Positions 36,479-51,221 of a stretch of DNA of 64,000 bases are shown here, piece by piece. The stretch lies in the NCBI RefSeq assembly GCF_021155765.1, contig NC_060105.1, positions 4,588,001-4,652,000 of the forward strand. Reading direction: 5' to 3'. The first letter of the stretch is position 1; every line of letters begins with the position of its first letter. Origin of the DNA: Diprion similis (lineage: Eukaryota > Arthropoda > Insecta > Hymenoptera > Diprionidae). Below the pieces are notes generated by a model, which was not told the origin of the DNA, did not search any database, and saw only the letters and a list, made by a program, of their open reading frames with translations. The position numbers and the translations under genes were made by a program.

Positions 36479-36733
36479 ATGAGTGGCGTTTTACAGGAGA
36501 CTTGGACAATATTATTCTGCGTCGGAATCGTCGTAATAAACATGTACTATCACGTTTATTATTCAGATCCCAGTTTATTCGGAAATGCTTTATATGGTCC
36601 ACATGCTGCCGCGATCACGGCGTCCGCAGGGATCGTCCTCAATGATAATGCAAGTAAATATAACGGGGATTCGATTAATTGGAACACATTAATTTTTGAT
36701 ATTATGAAGATCTTACTCGACAGCCTGAAGTAG
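36479..36733 (+). CDS. 84-residue single-pass membrane microprotein, function unknown
   Basis: An uninterrupted single-exon frame that starts at an ATG and ends with TAG. Residues about 8-28 (WTILFCVGIVVINMYYHVYY) form one hydrophobic segment, and the rest (SDPSLFGNALYGPHAAAIT, then a polar loop and a leucine-rich end) is soluble or amphipathic. Codon use and amino-acid mix look genuine, unlike the low-complexity frames elsewhere, and the position opposite mRpL32 on a short shared promoter supports a real gene. I do not recognise the family. A short mitochondrial or ER membrane protein is possible, which is a guess from size and topology only. No AATAAA is seen soon after the stop. Confidence 0.6.
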   Translation: MSGVLQETWTILFCVGIVVINMYYHVYYSDPSLFGNALYGPHAAAITASAGIVLNDNASKYNGDSINWNTLIFDIMKILLDSLK

Positions 36734-37704
36734 GAACCACCAAAGATCCTCTTTGCGAACCACGAGACAAGAATACATGCACTGTGTCCCAATCGAAGTC
36801 GCCAATTTAATTACAAATTGCATTTATGTTACATTAACAGAAAATCAGATCAATTAGAGTCGACGGGTCCACACACACGATTCAAAAAGTTAATTAAAGT
36901 GTGTTTCTCGTCTCATTCCGCAAGGCTGATGGAACATATGGAAGCCATCTTGAAAATATACGACGCTGCTTTGTTTACATCAAATGTTTGCAAAATTAAA
37001 ACTCAATAATGCCGAATGTATATTTTTAATACTTGCCGGTTACTCGACGATTATATGTGAAAACTCATTGCGGAGATTTCCACACTTTAAAATGTGCCCT
37101 AAATAATCTCGAATGTGATTGGTTGAAAATCTAAGACGGCCTTCATAATACAAAGTTCCAGCCACGCGATTGGTTCTTAGAGATAGCTGCGCGGCAACAC
37201 ACCTAACTTCTGCATAAGAGATTCGTGCACCTCAAATAACGCGCGCCAAATTCAAAGATAGCAAATATTTAAAAATCGAATAACGAACATTCGTGTAACG
37301 TAGAAAGCCGCAGTTTGAAGTACACAGAATTGGATACATAAATTTATTGCAGTAATGCTGAGATAACTTGACAGTGACTGGTATTATCGATACTGAACTG
37401 TTGTTATTATTCAGGAAGCACCCGTCTCGCGACCAATCGGGTTTCTCCCGTCGCCATGCGCAGGATATGCAATCTTAACTTAATACGTCACATGGAGAGC
37501 GGGCTTACCGCTTGGGATTCGCGTGTTCCTTTTCTGTTTATTCGTAGGTCAAGCGCGAAGTGACCGACGGCGACGCCGGGGCGCTGTTTTTTTTCGAAGC
37601 GGGTTTTAAGAAACAAGTCAGATTAGAAAAGTGGGCGTAGAGATTACGACGAGAGAATAAACTGCCCCGTTGTAACAAGTGACTAGTTGCGGAATCGGTC
37701 GAAC
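36734..37704. other. Intergenic region and promoter of peroxiredoxin-4
   Basis: It contains the 3' flank of the 84-residue gene and the promoter and 5' leader of the peroxiredoxin gene. GCGCGCCAAA at 37241-37250 (TTTGGCGCGC on the other strand) resembles an E2F site. An inverted CCAAT box context (GACCAATCGG) lies at about 37431-37440. The 63-codon frame at 36818-37009 has no support. Confidence 0.45.
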
Positions 37705-39222
37705 ATGCGGTTACTAATTATTCTTATTACGATCGCATTTTCGTGCTTTGTTACGAAAAGTGAGGGCTCATTTGGTGAGGATGAAGCGTGTTATTCGTTC
37801 GCTGGTGGCACCGTATATCCAACCGGTACTAAACACGCGGGTCACCAGTTGCAAACAACTCAAGCAGTCAGTGAGTTCGACAAAATATTTTTATCTGTTG
37901 CCACCGAAAATTCGATATCAGATTTATCTTTGAGTCGTTCCTAAAACTGCAGACGAGAATAATGCGAGGAGAAACGAAGCAAATGTTGTAAGATTGAACG
38001 CTTGATAGTTATTTATATCAGCAAAAAAATACCGTTATCTTCTTTACAATAGTTCAATCTCATTTTCCCCAATTCATCTCAATATGGTAAACTTAAATAC
38101 CAACCATTTGGAATTGTCATTTATTATACCTTATTGACAATCTCTCAACGGTAGGTGTATTAAATTCATATTATCAGCTTATCTAATCTCTGATTAGGTA
38201 GTGGGATTAGCACTGATTCCAATACGTATTGACCTCAGTTTTTCTACAAAAAAAAAATTAAAATCAACTATGCACATCGTTCGTTTCAGTTGGAAAACAA
38301 GCACCGTTCTGGGAAGGTACGGCTGTTGTAGGAGGTGAATTTAGAGAAATTAAGCTGACGGACTACAAGGGAAAATATTTAGTGTTCTTCTTTTATCCGT
38401 TGGATTTGTAAGTTCACAGTCTCGGAAAGTGGAATAAAAAAAATGTGGAATGATTATATTCCTAAAAAGAAAAAATTTACTGACTTTAACTTAGATTTTC
38501 TCACTTTTTAGCACCTTTGTTTGCCCCACTGAGATTCTTGCCTTTTCGGATCGATTGAATGAATTTAAAAAACTTAACACTGAGGTCATTGCTGCATCTG
38601 TTGACTCACAGTTCACTCATCTCGCCTGGATAAACACGCCTAGAAAAGAAGGAGGTCTTGAGAAAATTAAAATTCCTCTGCTTTCTGATCTCACTCATAA
38701 AATATCAAAGGATTATGGAGTTTACTTGGAAGATCTTGGGCATACTTTGAGGTAACGTGATCACACACTTGAGGCTTTTCTTTACTACTTGTAAAGGTGG
38801 TTTTGCTTATTTATTTATTTTTTTCACGTTTTTTCTATGTTTCATATAAAAATGCAAATGACGTATTGCCGAATATTTTTTCTTTCTATTTACAGAGCTC
38901 TTTTCATCATCGACGGCAAAGGAGTACTGCGCCAAATTACAATGAATGATCTCCCTGTTGGACGATCAGTCGATGAAACTTTGAGGCTTGTACAAGCATT
39001 CCAATATACAGATGAACACGGTGAAGTTTGCCCGGCTGGCTGGAAACCAGGACAAGACACTGTTAGTATCAGAATATTGAGCCAACTTGTGCCTGCAGTA
39101 GCGTATTCGTTAATTTTTAAATATGTAGGTAACATCTCGTATCAACCAACATGATTTCTCTATTTCAGATCATTCCAAACCCGGTGGATAAGAAGAAATT
39201 CTTTGCAAAAAATCTCAACTGA
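37705..39222 (+). CDS. Prx4: Peroxiredoxin-4 (secretory-pathway typical 2-Cys peroxiredoxin)
   Basis: Reduces hydrogen peroxide and feeds oxidising power to protein disulfide isomerase in the ER. Five exons join in frame: 37705-37870, 38290-38407, 38512-38751, 38896-39061, 39169-39222 (247 residues). Residues 1-21 form a signal peptide, which marks the Prx4 subfamily. C29 in [13 protein letters not shown] matches the extra N-terminal Cys of human PRDX4. The peroxidatic Cys is C99 in FTFVCPTE, and the resolving Cys is C220 in GEVCPAGW. The sequence [10 protein letters not shown] and the stretch [11 protein letters not shown] are near-identical to the human form. Two oddities are that the overoxidation motif GGLG reads GGLE and that the C-terminal YF is FF. 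There is no KDEL-type tail. AATAAA lies at 39270-39275. Convergent with CAF-1 p105, 227 bp apart. Confidence 0.96.
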
Positions 39223-39269
39223 TTAATTATCATGCTGATTATATTGCATATTTTTTCATAATTTCAAGG

Positions 39270-39275
39270 AATAAA
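39270..39275 (+). terminator. Polyadenylation signal of Prx4
   Basis: AATAAA 48 bases after the stop codon. Confidence 0.7.
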
Positions 39276-39449
39276 ATAATCTACCCTTTATAAACTACAT
39301 TTGTAACAACGAAATCGTTTACTTGCTCAAAGCCAGTGTAATAAATGAACTGGATTCAATTTTTTTGATGTACTAAAGATTTGCGAGACTGTCGTTGATT
39401 GGATGTTGTTCTTGAAAGATATGTATGTATATACTACCTAAATTTAAGG

Positions 39450-41577
39450 TCAATTCTTCTTCCCACTTCTTGGACTCGAGAGTGTGATAAGCTGTACTCT
39501 GCGTGGAGTTTTAGCTGTTATCACATTAGGAACGATTGGTTTTGGTGGTGTTTTTTTAACAGTGTCACTTATATTCTCTGTGTTACTTTCTTCTGTATAT
39601 ACAAGTTTTATATCCTCCGTTTCTTCAAAAACTGCGTCATCAACATCCGTCGACTTTGTATCTTTTACGTTTTTCGTAAGTTCATCATCTTTATTACCAT
39701 TATTCGCTTCTTCGCTAGGGTCAGATGCTTTCATAGGTTTTGTAATGTCGATATCCATTGCGTCACTGCACATATCAATAATGAATTCAGTCTTCTCGGC
39801 ATTATTAGTCTTACGCTTTGATTTAGATGAATTTGAATGTACAGGTTTCATTTCTGTCGTGTCTTTCACGTTTACCAAACTAGATTCATACACAGTTCCC
39901 AATTCTCCGTCTTGGAAATGAATTATTGAACAATAACCGTCCGTCGAAGAAACGACTAAAAGACGTCCGTCGGACGACCTGAAATACACAAAAATAGAGT
40001 TTAAATTCAGTATTGTCGCATTGCAGTGCATGACAGAACGCAGTATTCCATTTAACTCACCACGCAATGTCTGTCAATCTCGTATAATGAATGTTCGAGA
40101 TTATTGCAATTGGAGACTCTTGTTGAGTGTCATATATGAGGATGGAACTTTTTGTAGCAACTGCAAATACTATTCTATAAGGAATTCCTATCATCGATAC
40201 CGGGCCATCTTCTCTCAACTTAAAATAAATAGGACAACAACGTACAGCTACTGTGAATTGTTCCAAAGACGGCAGCACTACTATAGGCCTGAAAAATTGA
40301 AGTATATCGCGTTTAGAGGTGTCTGTTAGTAGAAAAACGATGTTTCCAAATTTTGCATACAAAAATCTGCCAATAAATGTAATCCAATCGTACATACTCC
40401 TTGATATTATGCCTGGAAAAAATAATTGTTGCATTAGACAACTTTTCTGAAGATTCTTGGGGTTCAATAATGCCAGACGGTGCAATAATCAATAAACCAT
40501 CAGGTGAAAACGTAAGTCGTCTGAAGAAGGATTGAAACGTGTCATCATAAAACAAACGCACGGTTTTGTCTTTCAGTGGGTGATTGGCCGGCGTGGGAAT
40601 CTTGGCCTTACTGACACGCTGAACAGTTTTTTTTGTGTTAATATCAAATAAACGGCATTGTCTGTGGACAAGGAAACTTGTAAGCAAAATATGCATGGGA
40701 GAAATAAGATTTGTTGTCGTAAACTACATGCTTTACTACCTGTCTGTGCTTAATGTGCACACATATTGATTCGACGGATCCCATGAAACTCCTTGAACAA
40801 ATCCTTTGTGATCTGATAATATACCTATGCTTCGCCCCTTCTCAACATCCCACAGTATGGCAGTATTATCAACGGAGCCAGAGACTAAGAAATTTGAATC
40901 TGGTGACCAGCTCAAATCGTAAACATCCTCGACGTGGCCTCGAAGGATTTTCCATAAATTCCATTGTTCTTTATTCTGACTTGTATCATCCCCTGCGAGT
41001 GGCGGAGGTTCAAATTCACCACGTTCTCTCCATAACATTATCGCAGACTCTGAAAGGAAAGTGAATAAAACATGAGGAACTAGATAGGTCAGAGTTAAAA
41101 ACTGTATTACTTCATTTTCCTTGCTCACCGTCATCACCAGATGCAAGGATTTCACCCGAGGGAGAAAATCTTACAACATTAACTGCCTTCTGATGGCGAC
41201 TCAAATCCCCAACAAACTCCACCACCATTGCTCCCACTTCATTTACTGTGAGATGCCAAATCTGGATTGAGCATTGCAAATTAGTTGAATAACATTTATT
41301 TAGTTTGCAATATTCATTATATTTGGTCAATGTTTGGGTTTAACAAAGTCGAGTATCTTTCAAAACTGATTAAAGTTTTTCATTCAGGTCAACCACCCGG
41401 GATTCACGATAGTGAAAATTGAAACTCTTTACTTACCAGAACATGAGAATCTGCACCACCGGTAGCTAAACGCCAGAATATTTTACCATCCGGAGTCTTA
41501 TTTACGCCGGGTTTTAGGTCAATACTTAATACAGGATCGCGATTGTGCCAGGATATTTCAGGAATTGTACACTTCAT
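39450..41577 (-). CDS. Caf1-105: Chromatin assembly factor 1, p105 (p60/CHAF1B) subunit
   Basis: WD-repeat subunit of CAF-1, which deposits H3-H4 behind replication forks with PCNA and Asf1. Six exons join in frame: 41577-41437, 41261-41129, 41049-40740, 40661-40398, 40288-40061, 39978-39450 (534 residues; human CHAF1B has 559). Family signatures are [10 protein letters not shown] at the start, [102 protein letters not shown] and [17 protein letters not shown]. These form a beta-propeller covering about residues 10-390. The C-terminal tail is acidic and Ser/Thr-rich. The start is ATG 41577 (MKCTIPE); another ATG lies three codons upstream. It shares a 444-bp divergent promoter, with a perfect E2F site, with Cdc5. 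Confidence 0.96.
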
Positions 41578-42021
41578 TATGTTCAACTAGAAGAACATGT
41601 ATGAGAAAACAATGGTTAAATTACGCCGTGTTTCGTCTATCCCGATTTTAAATTAAAATTAAGTACGCACTTCGATCAGTGATTATTTTTTTCTGCACAT
41701 AACCTGATTTTGTACTGCACGAAGAATTTCGCGCGAAACGCTTCAACGTGGTCCGTGGTTCAAAGAACAATGAAGAAAATCAGTGCATGTGGGGATTTCG
41801 ACTCTCTGACATGACAATTAGTTCCTATAAGAGATGACAGAGGTCATTTATTTGGTCCAAGAAATTGCAACTCTGGTGTTGGTAACACTGGCTCTTGACG
41901 CCATCAACTTCGTTGAGAGCGAATCACACCTTTAATCAAATAGTAGAGAAAATTCATGCTAGAGAGAATTTGCGTGGCTTCTTACTTTATTTCGTTTGTA
42001 GTTGATTAGATCACAAGCAAA
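41578..42021. promoter_or_regulatory. Divergent promoter of CAF-1 p105 and Cdc5
   Basis: 444 bp separate the two start codons. The interval holds the E2F palindrome (41727-41738) and no obvious TATA box. Confidence 0.65.
41727..41738. promoter_or_regulatory. Perfect E2F-binding palindrome
   Basis: TTTCGCGCGAAA matches the E2F/DP consensus TTTSGCGCSAAA on both strands. It lies 150 bp upstream of the CAF-1 p105 start and 284 bp upstream of Cdc5. CAF-1 subunits are known S-phase genes under E2F control, so the position is meaningful. Confidence 0.8.
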
Positions 42022-45747
<3,726 letters not shown>

Positions 45748-45769
45748 TACGTTAACGTAAGCAATAATG

Positions 45770-45775
45770 AATAAA
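45770..45775 (+). terminator. Polyadenylation signal of Cdc5
   Basis: AATAAA 23 bases after the stop codon. The convergent CHORD gene stops at 45946, so the two 3' ends lie within 200 bp. Confidence 0.65.
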
Positions 45776-45945
45776 AAAAAGCAAATATTAAGTGAGAAAT
45801 TGTTCACCTCGTTTCAAAAATAGCAACTTATGATGAAAGATTAATAAATGACTGCATAATTTATACATGACAATCATTGACGAATATATTTGTGCTGATA
45901 TTTCTGATCTTAATTAACTATTTAAATAATAAACAGTCGCCGTTT

Positions 45946-47349
45946 TCAAAGATCACTGAGGTCTACGGCATCTACTTGCGCAGTAATGCTCTCCTCTTTC
46001 TCAGACTCTGACTGTGAGACAGGAGGTGTTTGTATCGTGGTTGGATTTGCGGTTTCAAGCTTAGCCCAAGATCCTGGTTCAGCTTTTTTCAATTTTATTT
46101 CTACTTTAGTCGGCAACATGTTTACGCTACTTTCTTCCACATTGACTACCTAAAACAGTACAAATATATGACTTGAAATATAGTTATCCATCCAATATTT
46201 ACCTATTTCTTTGTTGTAAAAATTATTTACGCTGAAATGAAATAATTCAACATTGAATTGTTATTAATTGCGAAATTTTACCCCTCTGAGTTCAACATCC
46301 AGCTCATATCTGGAATCTTCCTCTTGGAAGTACAAATCCACAGTCAATCGTACTGGATTTAATCTAACATTCGACCGGCTAGGCTGATACTTTTTACAAA
46401 AAATGGAAACCACAACAAACCCACCGGTTTGGTGCCAATCCATTCGACACTTAACAGTTTTGCTCTTAGCCTAAAGAAAAAAGGAGAAAAAGATGATTTC
46501 AGTGTGTAGAAAATTTAAATCACAAGAAATGCTGTATAATATATTAGTTAAACTTTGATATCATGCACATCGTCATAACGCAATTACCTCGTTCAGCCAG
46601 AGGTGGGTTCCCTGAGAACAGCCAGGTTGTTCCAGAAAAACGCTGAAATCTGTTGTCTTTTTCTGACAACATGACCAATATTTGAGCCCCTCGTGAAAAA
46701 TAGGTACACCTGGATGATGCGTGCACGGTTCTTGGTCAACCGGAGTCTTCGTATACGAGGCTTTGCATCCTTTGCGTTTACACATTTCACCGATCGGGAT
46801 TTGAGTCGTTGTGGACGTTGTGGTCTGTACAGCAAGGCCTTCAATTTGTTGAAGTAAGGCAGGTGATACAACAGGTATCAAAGTAACTTGAGGGCTGTCG
46901 TAAGAAGGTCTGGGCAAGCTTTGGTTAACATTTCTCGGCAGAGGTTTAACTTCAATAATTTCATCCGCTTTCGATTTGTCAACGGCAGGTTTTTCCGGGT
47001 CAGCTGGTTTTACGTTTGTATGAAAAGCCTTGGTGCAGCCTTTGATGTTTAGAAATTCCGTGAAGTCTGTACATTTTTTATTACAGCACGACCAGCCTTT
47101 GTAGGCGTCGTGAAAAACAGGCAGTCCAGGATGATGAATGCAGTCACCTAGTCATGGACAAATAATAAACTTGTACATTGTTTTTGCTATTGTGTTGAGT
47201 CTGTGTGTGCGTAATAGAGCAAGATTAAATTTCGTAAATTTGAGTCAAGAAGATAACCTTAAATACTTACCTTCCTTGTTATTTTCAGGATCGTATTTTT
47301 TACCACAACCACGATTGTAACAGTGCAGCATAGCTTCTGATTCCGACAT
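45946..47349 (-). CDS. CHORD: CHORD-containing protein (morgana/CHORDC1), Hsp90 co-chaperone
   Basis: Zinc-binding co-chaperone of Hsp90 that also restrains Rho kinase and centrosome duplication in flies and mammals. Four exons join in frame: 47349-47271, 47147-46588, 46470-46282, 46149-45946 (343 residues; human CHORDC1 has 332). CHORD I spans about 10-69 with its Cys/His ladder (C10, C15, C29, H31-H32, H39, C47-C48, C52, C64, H69). CHORD II spans about 149-208 with the same pattern (HHPGVPIFHEGLKYWSCCQ). A CS domain (about 217-305; VKCRMDWHQT, VSIFCKKYQP and KVEIKLKKAEPGSWAKLE) follows, then a short acidic tail. The linker contains a Thr-rich QTTTSTTTQ. It is divergent from TACE, with 508 bp between starts. 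Confidence 0.96.
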
Positions 47350-47857
47350 CACTATAATTATAATTTGTTTGCCTATTTAGTGTCACTGCACGAATGTTGT
47401 ACCCAAATCTGTTGACACAATGCCACCCAAGGGCCGGTTTTATCCTGTATGCGCGCTTTCCAGCAAATTCTATGCAATTCTACTTGATTCCATAGACTAC
47501 ACATGCGTGACTGTCAGCAAGCAAGCGTGTATGTACAACACGTGCGACATACCAATACCAACGCATTCTGACGTGCAAGCAGAAGAGCCTAAAAGCATAT
47601 CATACGTATTTCAGTAAGAGGGGCAGCCGCTTCGGAATTTTTAACCAATCAGGGAAAAAATGACGTAAACAATTCGTCATAGGCGTAGCACTTTTGTTAT
47701 CTGTGATCTGTGCATCGGAAAAGAATCCAGAATCCAGATGACACACATGTGACTGTCATTTGTGAATTCACAAATGGAACGAACCAAAGTTGGCGTTAAA
47801 TTAAATAACAATTAAGAACACGGTGGTTAATCAGTCACGTGATTTTGGCTCGATAAC
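47350..47857. promoter_or_regulatory. Divergent promoter of CHORD and TACE genes
   Basis: 508 bp lie between the start codons. The region has an ACCAATCAG (CCAAT-box) at about 47643-47651, repeated GAATCCA at about 47725-47738, a near-palindromic ATGACACACATGTGACTGTC at 47738-47757 and a perfect 20-base palindrome at 47757-47776. Confidence 0.55.
47757..47776. promoter_or_regulatory. Perfect 20-base palindrome in the CHORD/TACE promoter
   Basis: CATTTGTGAATTCACAAATG reads the same on both strands. It is 82 bases upstream of the TACE start. It contains CAAATG E-box halves (CANNTG-like) on each side, so a dimeric factor could bind. No factor is assigned. Confidence 0.5.
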
Positions 47858-50800
47858 ATGAAGCCGCGCGATGTATTATTGACAATTTGCTTGATCCTGC
47901 ACAATATCTGCAACACTTGTTAGTGATGATTTAATTAAAATTGACAACCTTTCAAATCTGGCTTAAGGATCGATCGGTATTTTTTACAGGCCATTTCTCT
48001 TTACAGGTAGTCTTCATGATAACTTGAAATATTACGAAACATTACACGCATCTCATTTTCAACACAAAATTGTGAAAAGAGGTGCTCAGCACAGTTATCA
48101 TCCGTTCAACAAAATAAACGAAGTCGAATTCTACACCCATGGCAGGTGAGTCGACAATTAATAAGTGCCACAATCTCTCAGGTAAGTGCCCAATATTTTT
48201 AGAGAATGCAAAAACGCGTTACAACTGTTTTGTATTTTATAGAAATTTTCGCTTATTCCTCACCCCAAGACGAGAAGTCATACATTCCAATTTTAAGGCA
48301 TACGAGGTGAACGGAGATGGTGAAGAAACCACAGTTCACGTTGGTAAGGCATAAAGATCGTTGAATTATTTTTAAATTTAATTAATTCACCGCATTCTGT
48401 TGTATAGATCACGAAAACTTTTATCATGGACGTGTCTTCGGAGAAGTAGATTCATACGCTCACGTACACGTGGATGACGGAGTGCTGACAGCGACGATAA
48501 CAGTACCAGATGATGACACTTATCACATCGAAGTAATAACAGATACTATACAGTTGTATTGAAAAAGTATTCTGCGCATTGGTACTGGACTAAATTTTCA
48601 AAATTACCTTGTTTCAGCCTTCCTGGAGACATTTACCCCACGTAGATAATCGTTCTATGATCGTCTACAAAGGATCAAATGTGAAGCTGAGCTGGGAACA
48701 CTACGAGGGTGGCGAAGGACACACTCATGGGGTTCCAAAGACGTGCGGATATGTTAAGGAAGATGCAGGTTTAAACTGGATTCCTGTAGATGTGGAGAAG
48801 ACACAATAAAGAGATATGTAATTCCAGGTGCTGATGGTACACATGAAGACGACGAAACAGAGCTTGAAAACGAAATCAGCAGTGAAATAGTGCACGCTTA
48901 CAATAGAACTAAAAGACAAACAGAGACTTATGAATATACACCCACTAAAACTCGCTGTCCTCTGCTGCTGGTCGCAGACTACAGATTTTATCAAGAAATG
49001 GGAGCCAGCAATACGAAAACAACTATCAATTACTTGGTAAACAAGCCATTAATTTTTTAATTTTTCAATTTATGATTTTATTGATTTGAGCTTTTATCTA
49101 ATGTAATTTCCCTTACAGATCAGCCTCATCGATAGAGTGCACAAAATATACAATGATACATTGTGGCAGGAGCGTCAAGAGCAGGACGGATTCAAGGGAA
49201 TGGGTTTCGTAATAAAAAAAATCGTTGTACATAGTGAGCCAACCCGCATGCGAGGAGGTGAGATCCATTACAATATGGTTCGTGAAAAATGGGACGTTCG
49301 GACTCTACTTGAGGTAGAAAAACCATTTTGTTATCAAAGTTCGCATACCGAAGGAAAAACAAATTTTGCTTACAATAACTTTGAAACTATTTTTAGGTAT
49401 TCAGTCGGGAATATAGTCACAAGGATTTTTGTTTGGCGCACTTATTCACCGATCTCAAATTCGAAGGAGGAATACTAGGCCTGGCATATGTTGGTTCTCC
49501 ACGTAGAAATTCCGTTGGAGGAATTTGCACTCCAGGTAAAAAAATACGAGTACATCGAAAAGAGACTCATCAATACATTCACATATTTTATTCGTATTAT
49601 GATTTTATCTTGTTATTTATTTTACTGTCAGAATACTTCAAAAACGGTTACACATTGTACTTGAATTCTGGACTGAGCTCAAGTCGGAATCACTATGGTC
49701 AAAGAGTAATCACACGCGAAGCTGATCTTGTTACTGCTCATGAGTTTGGACATAACTGGGGATCAGAGCATGATCCGGATATAACGGCAAGTGAAAATTG
49801 TTTATTTATGAATCAGTTTCTAACATAGGCCGACGCTTATAAATTGTGAATCTTCACACAGGAATGTAGCCCTAGTGCCAGCCAAGGAGGTTCTTATTTG
49901 ATGTATACATACAGCGTTAGTGGATATGACGTCAATAATAAGGTAATAACTCCAACGAAAGTTAACAAATGGCAAAGAGAAATAATCTCTACATTTTTCT
50001 CAGCGCTTTTCGCCATGCAGTTTACGCTCAATCAGAAAAGTACTGCAAGCAAAATCCGGCCGATGCTTCTCTGAACCAGAGGAATCGTTCTGTGGAAATT
50101 TGAGAGTAGAAGGTGATGAGGAATGTGACGCAGGTCTTTTGGGTACAGAGGACAATGATTCTTGCTGCGATAAAAATTGTAAACTACGTCGTAATCAAGG
50201 CGCCGTCTGCAGGTAAGAAAGGATTTCAATCCTACAAAAACACACAACTTGCTTAAAAACTATTGGACATACTACGAGGATCAATTCAACCAACATCGTT
50301 TTGTTTTTCTAATTCAACAGCGATAAGAACTCTCCGTGCTGCCAAAACTGTGCATTTATGCCAGTTGCAATAAAGTGTCGGGATGCTCAGTACGCTACAT
50401 GCGAACAGGAATCAAGGTGCACTGGGGCATCGAGTGAATGTCCTCGATCACCCCCAATGAATGACGGTACCGGATGCTTGGAGCGAGGTCAATGCCGTCA
50501 CGGAAAGTGCATTCCATACTGTGAAACTCAAGGACTTCAGAGTTGCATGTGTGACACAAGTAAGTTAGCCCTTATAAAAATCAATTTTCTGTCTAAAATT
50601 ACTGATTTGAAAAGCAAAGATTTGAGGTTTGAGAGGCATTAATTCAGAGGTATCTGTGATTTTTCAGTTCTGGACGCGTGTAAACGATGTTGCAGAATGA
50701 GCCTCAATGAAACTTGTTTCCCTGTTGATCCCCAAGATATTTTGCCGGACGGCACACCTTGTATTCAAGGTTTTTGTAATAAGGTTTGTAGAAGTGTGAA

Positions 50801-51221
50801 AAATATCAATGTTATCGGTCATCATAAGGCAATGAAAAGTCTTTTAAATTGACTAGGTCTGTTTTTCTGCATTCCCGGATATAACTATTACATTTTAGTA
50901 CTAGCCGAATAATTATTACAGGGAATATGTGAGAAGACGATTCAGGATGTTGTTGAACGTTTCTGGGACATCATTGAGGACATAAACATCAACAAAGTGA
51001 TGCGGTTTTTGAAGGACAACATAGTTGGTGCTGTGATAATTTGTACAGCAATAGTCTGGATACCAGCGAGCTGCGTTGTCAGTTATGTAGATAGACGTCG
51101 GATAAAGGACGCAGAGAAAAAATGGCGTTGGAAACACACGGATGAGCTTATTCACCCGGAGGATCAAAGACGAATAGTTCATATACAGGGTTCGTCAAGG
51201 CAGAGAGTACAACCTACTTAA
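47858..51221 (+). CDS. Tace: TACE/ADAM17 membrane metalloprotease
   Basis: Sheddase that releases ectodomains of membrane proteins such as TNF-type ligands. Fourteen exons join in frame: 47858-47918, 48007-48145, 48243-48343, 48408-48532, 48618-48768, 48828-49036, 49119-49313, 49397-49535, 49632-49786, 49862-49942, 50004-50212, 50321-50559, 50668-50783, 50922-51221 (739 residues). It has a signal peptide (1-20), a prodomain with cysteine switch PKTC185GY, a furin site R219-T-K-R222, and a catalytic domain with [16 protein letters not shown] and zinc site H410[10 protein letters not shown]420. A disintegrin-like region ([25 protein letters not shown]), a Cys-rich stalk ([24 protein letters not shown]) and TM 674-695 follow. 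The tail of about 44 residues is much shorter than in mammals. Intron 9 must use a GC donor. Intron 5 is only 59 bp. Confidence 0.95.

Noticed and set aside
39484..39921. 145-codon plus frame opposite the last CAF-1 p105 exon
   Set aside because: It is antisense to a confirmed exon, and its Ser/Val/Phe-rich sequence comes from the acidic tail of the real protein.
46593..46871. 92-codon minus frame in the CHORD gene
   Set aside because: Out-of-frame shadow of CHORD II.
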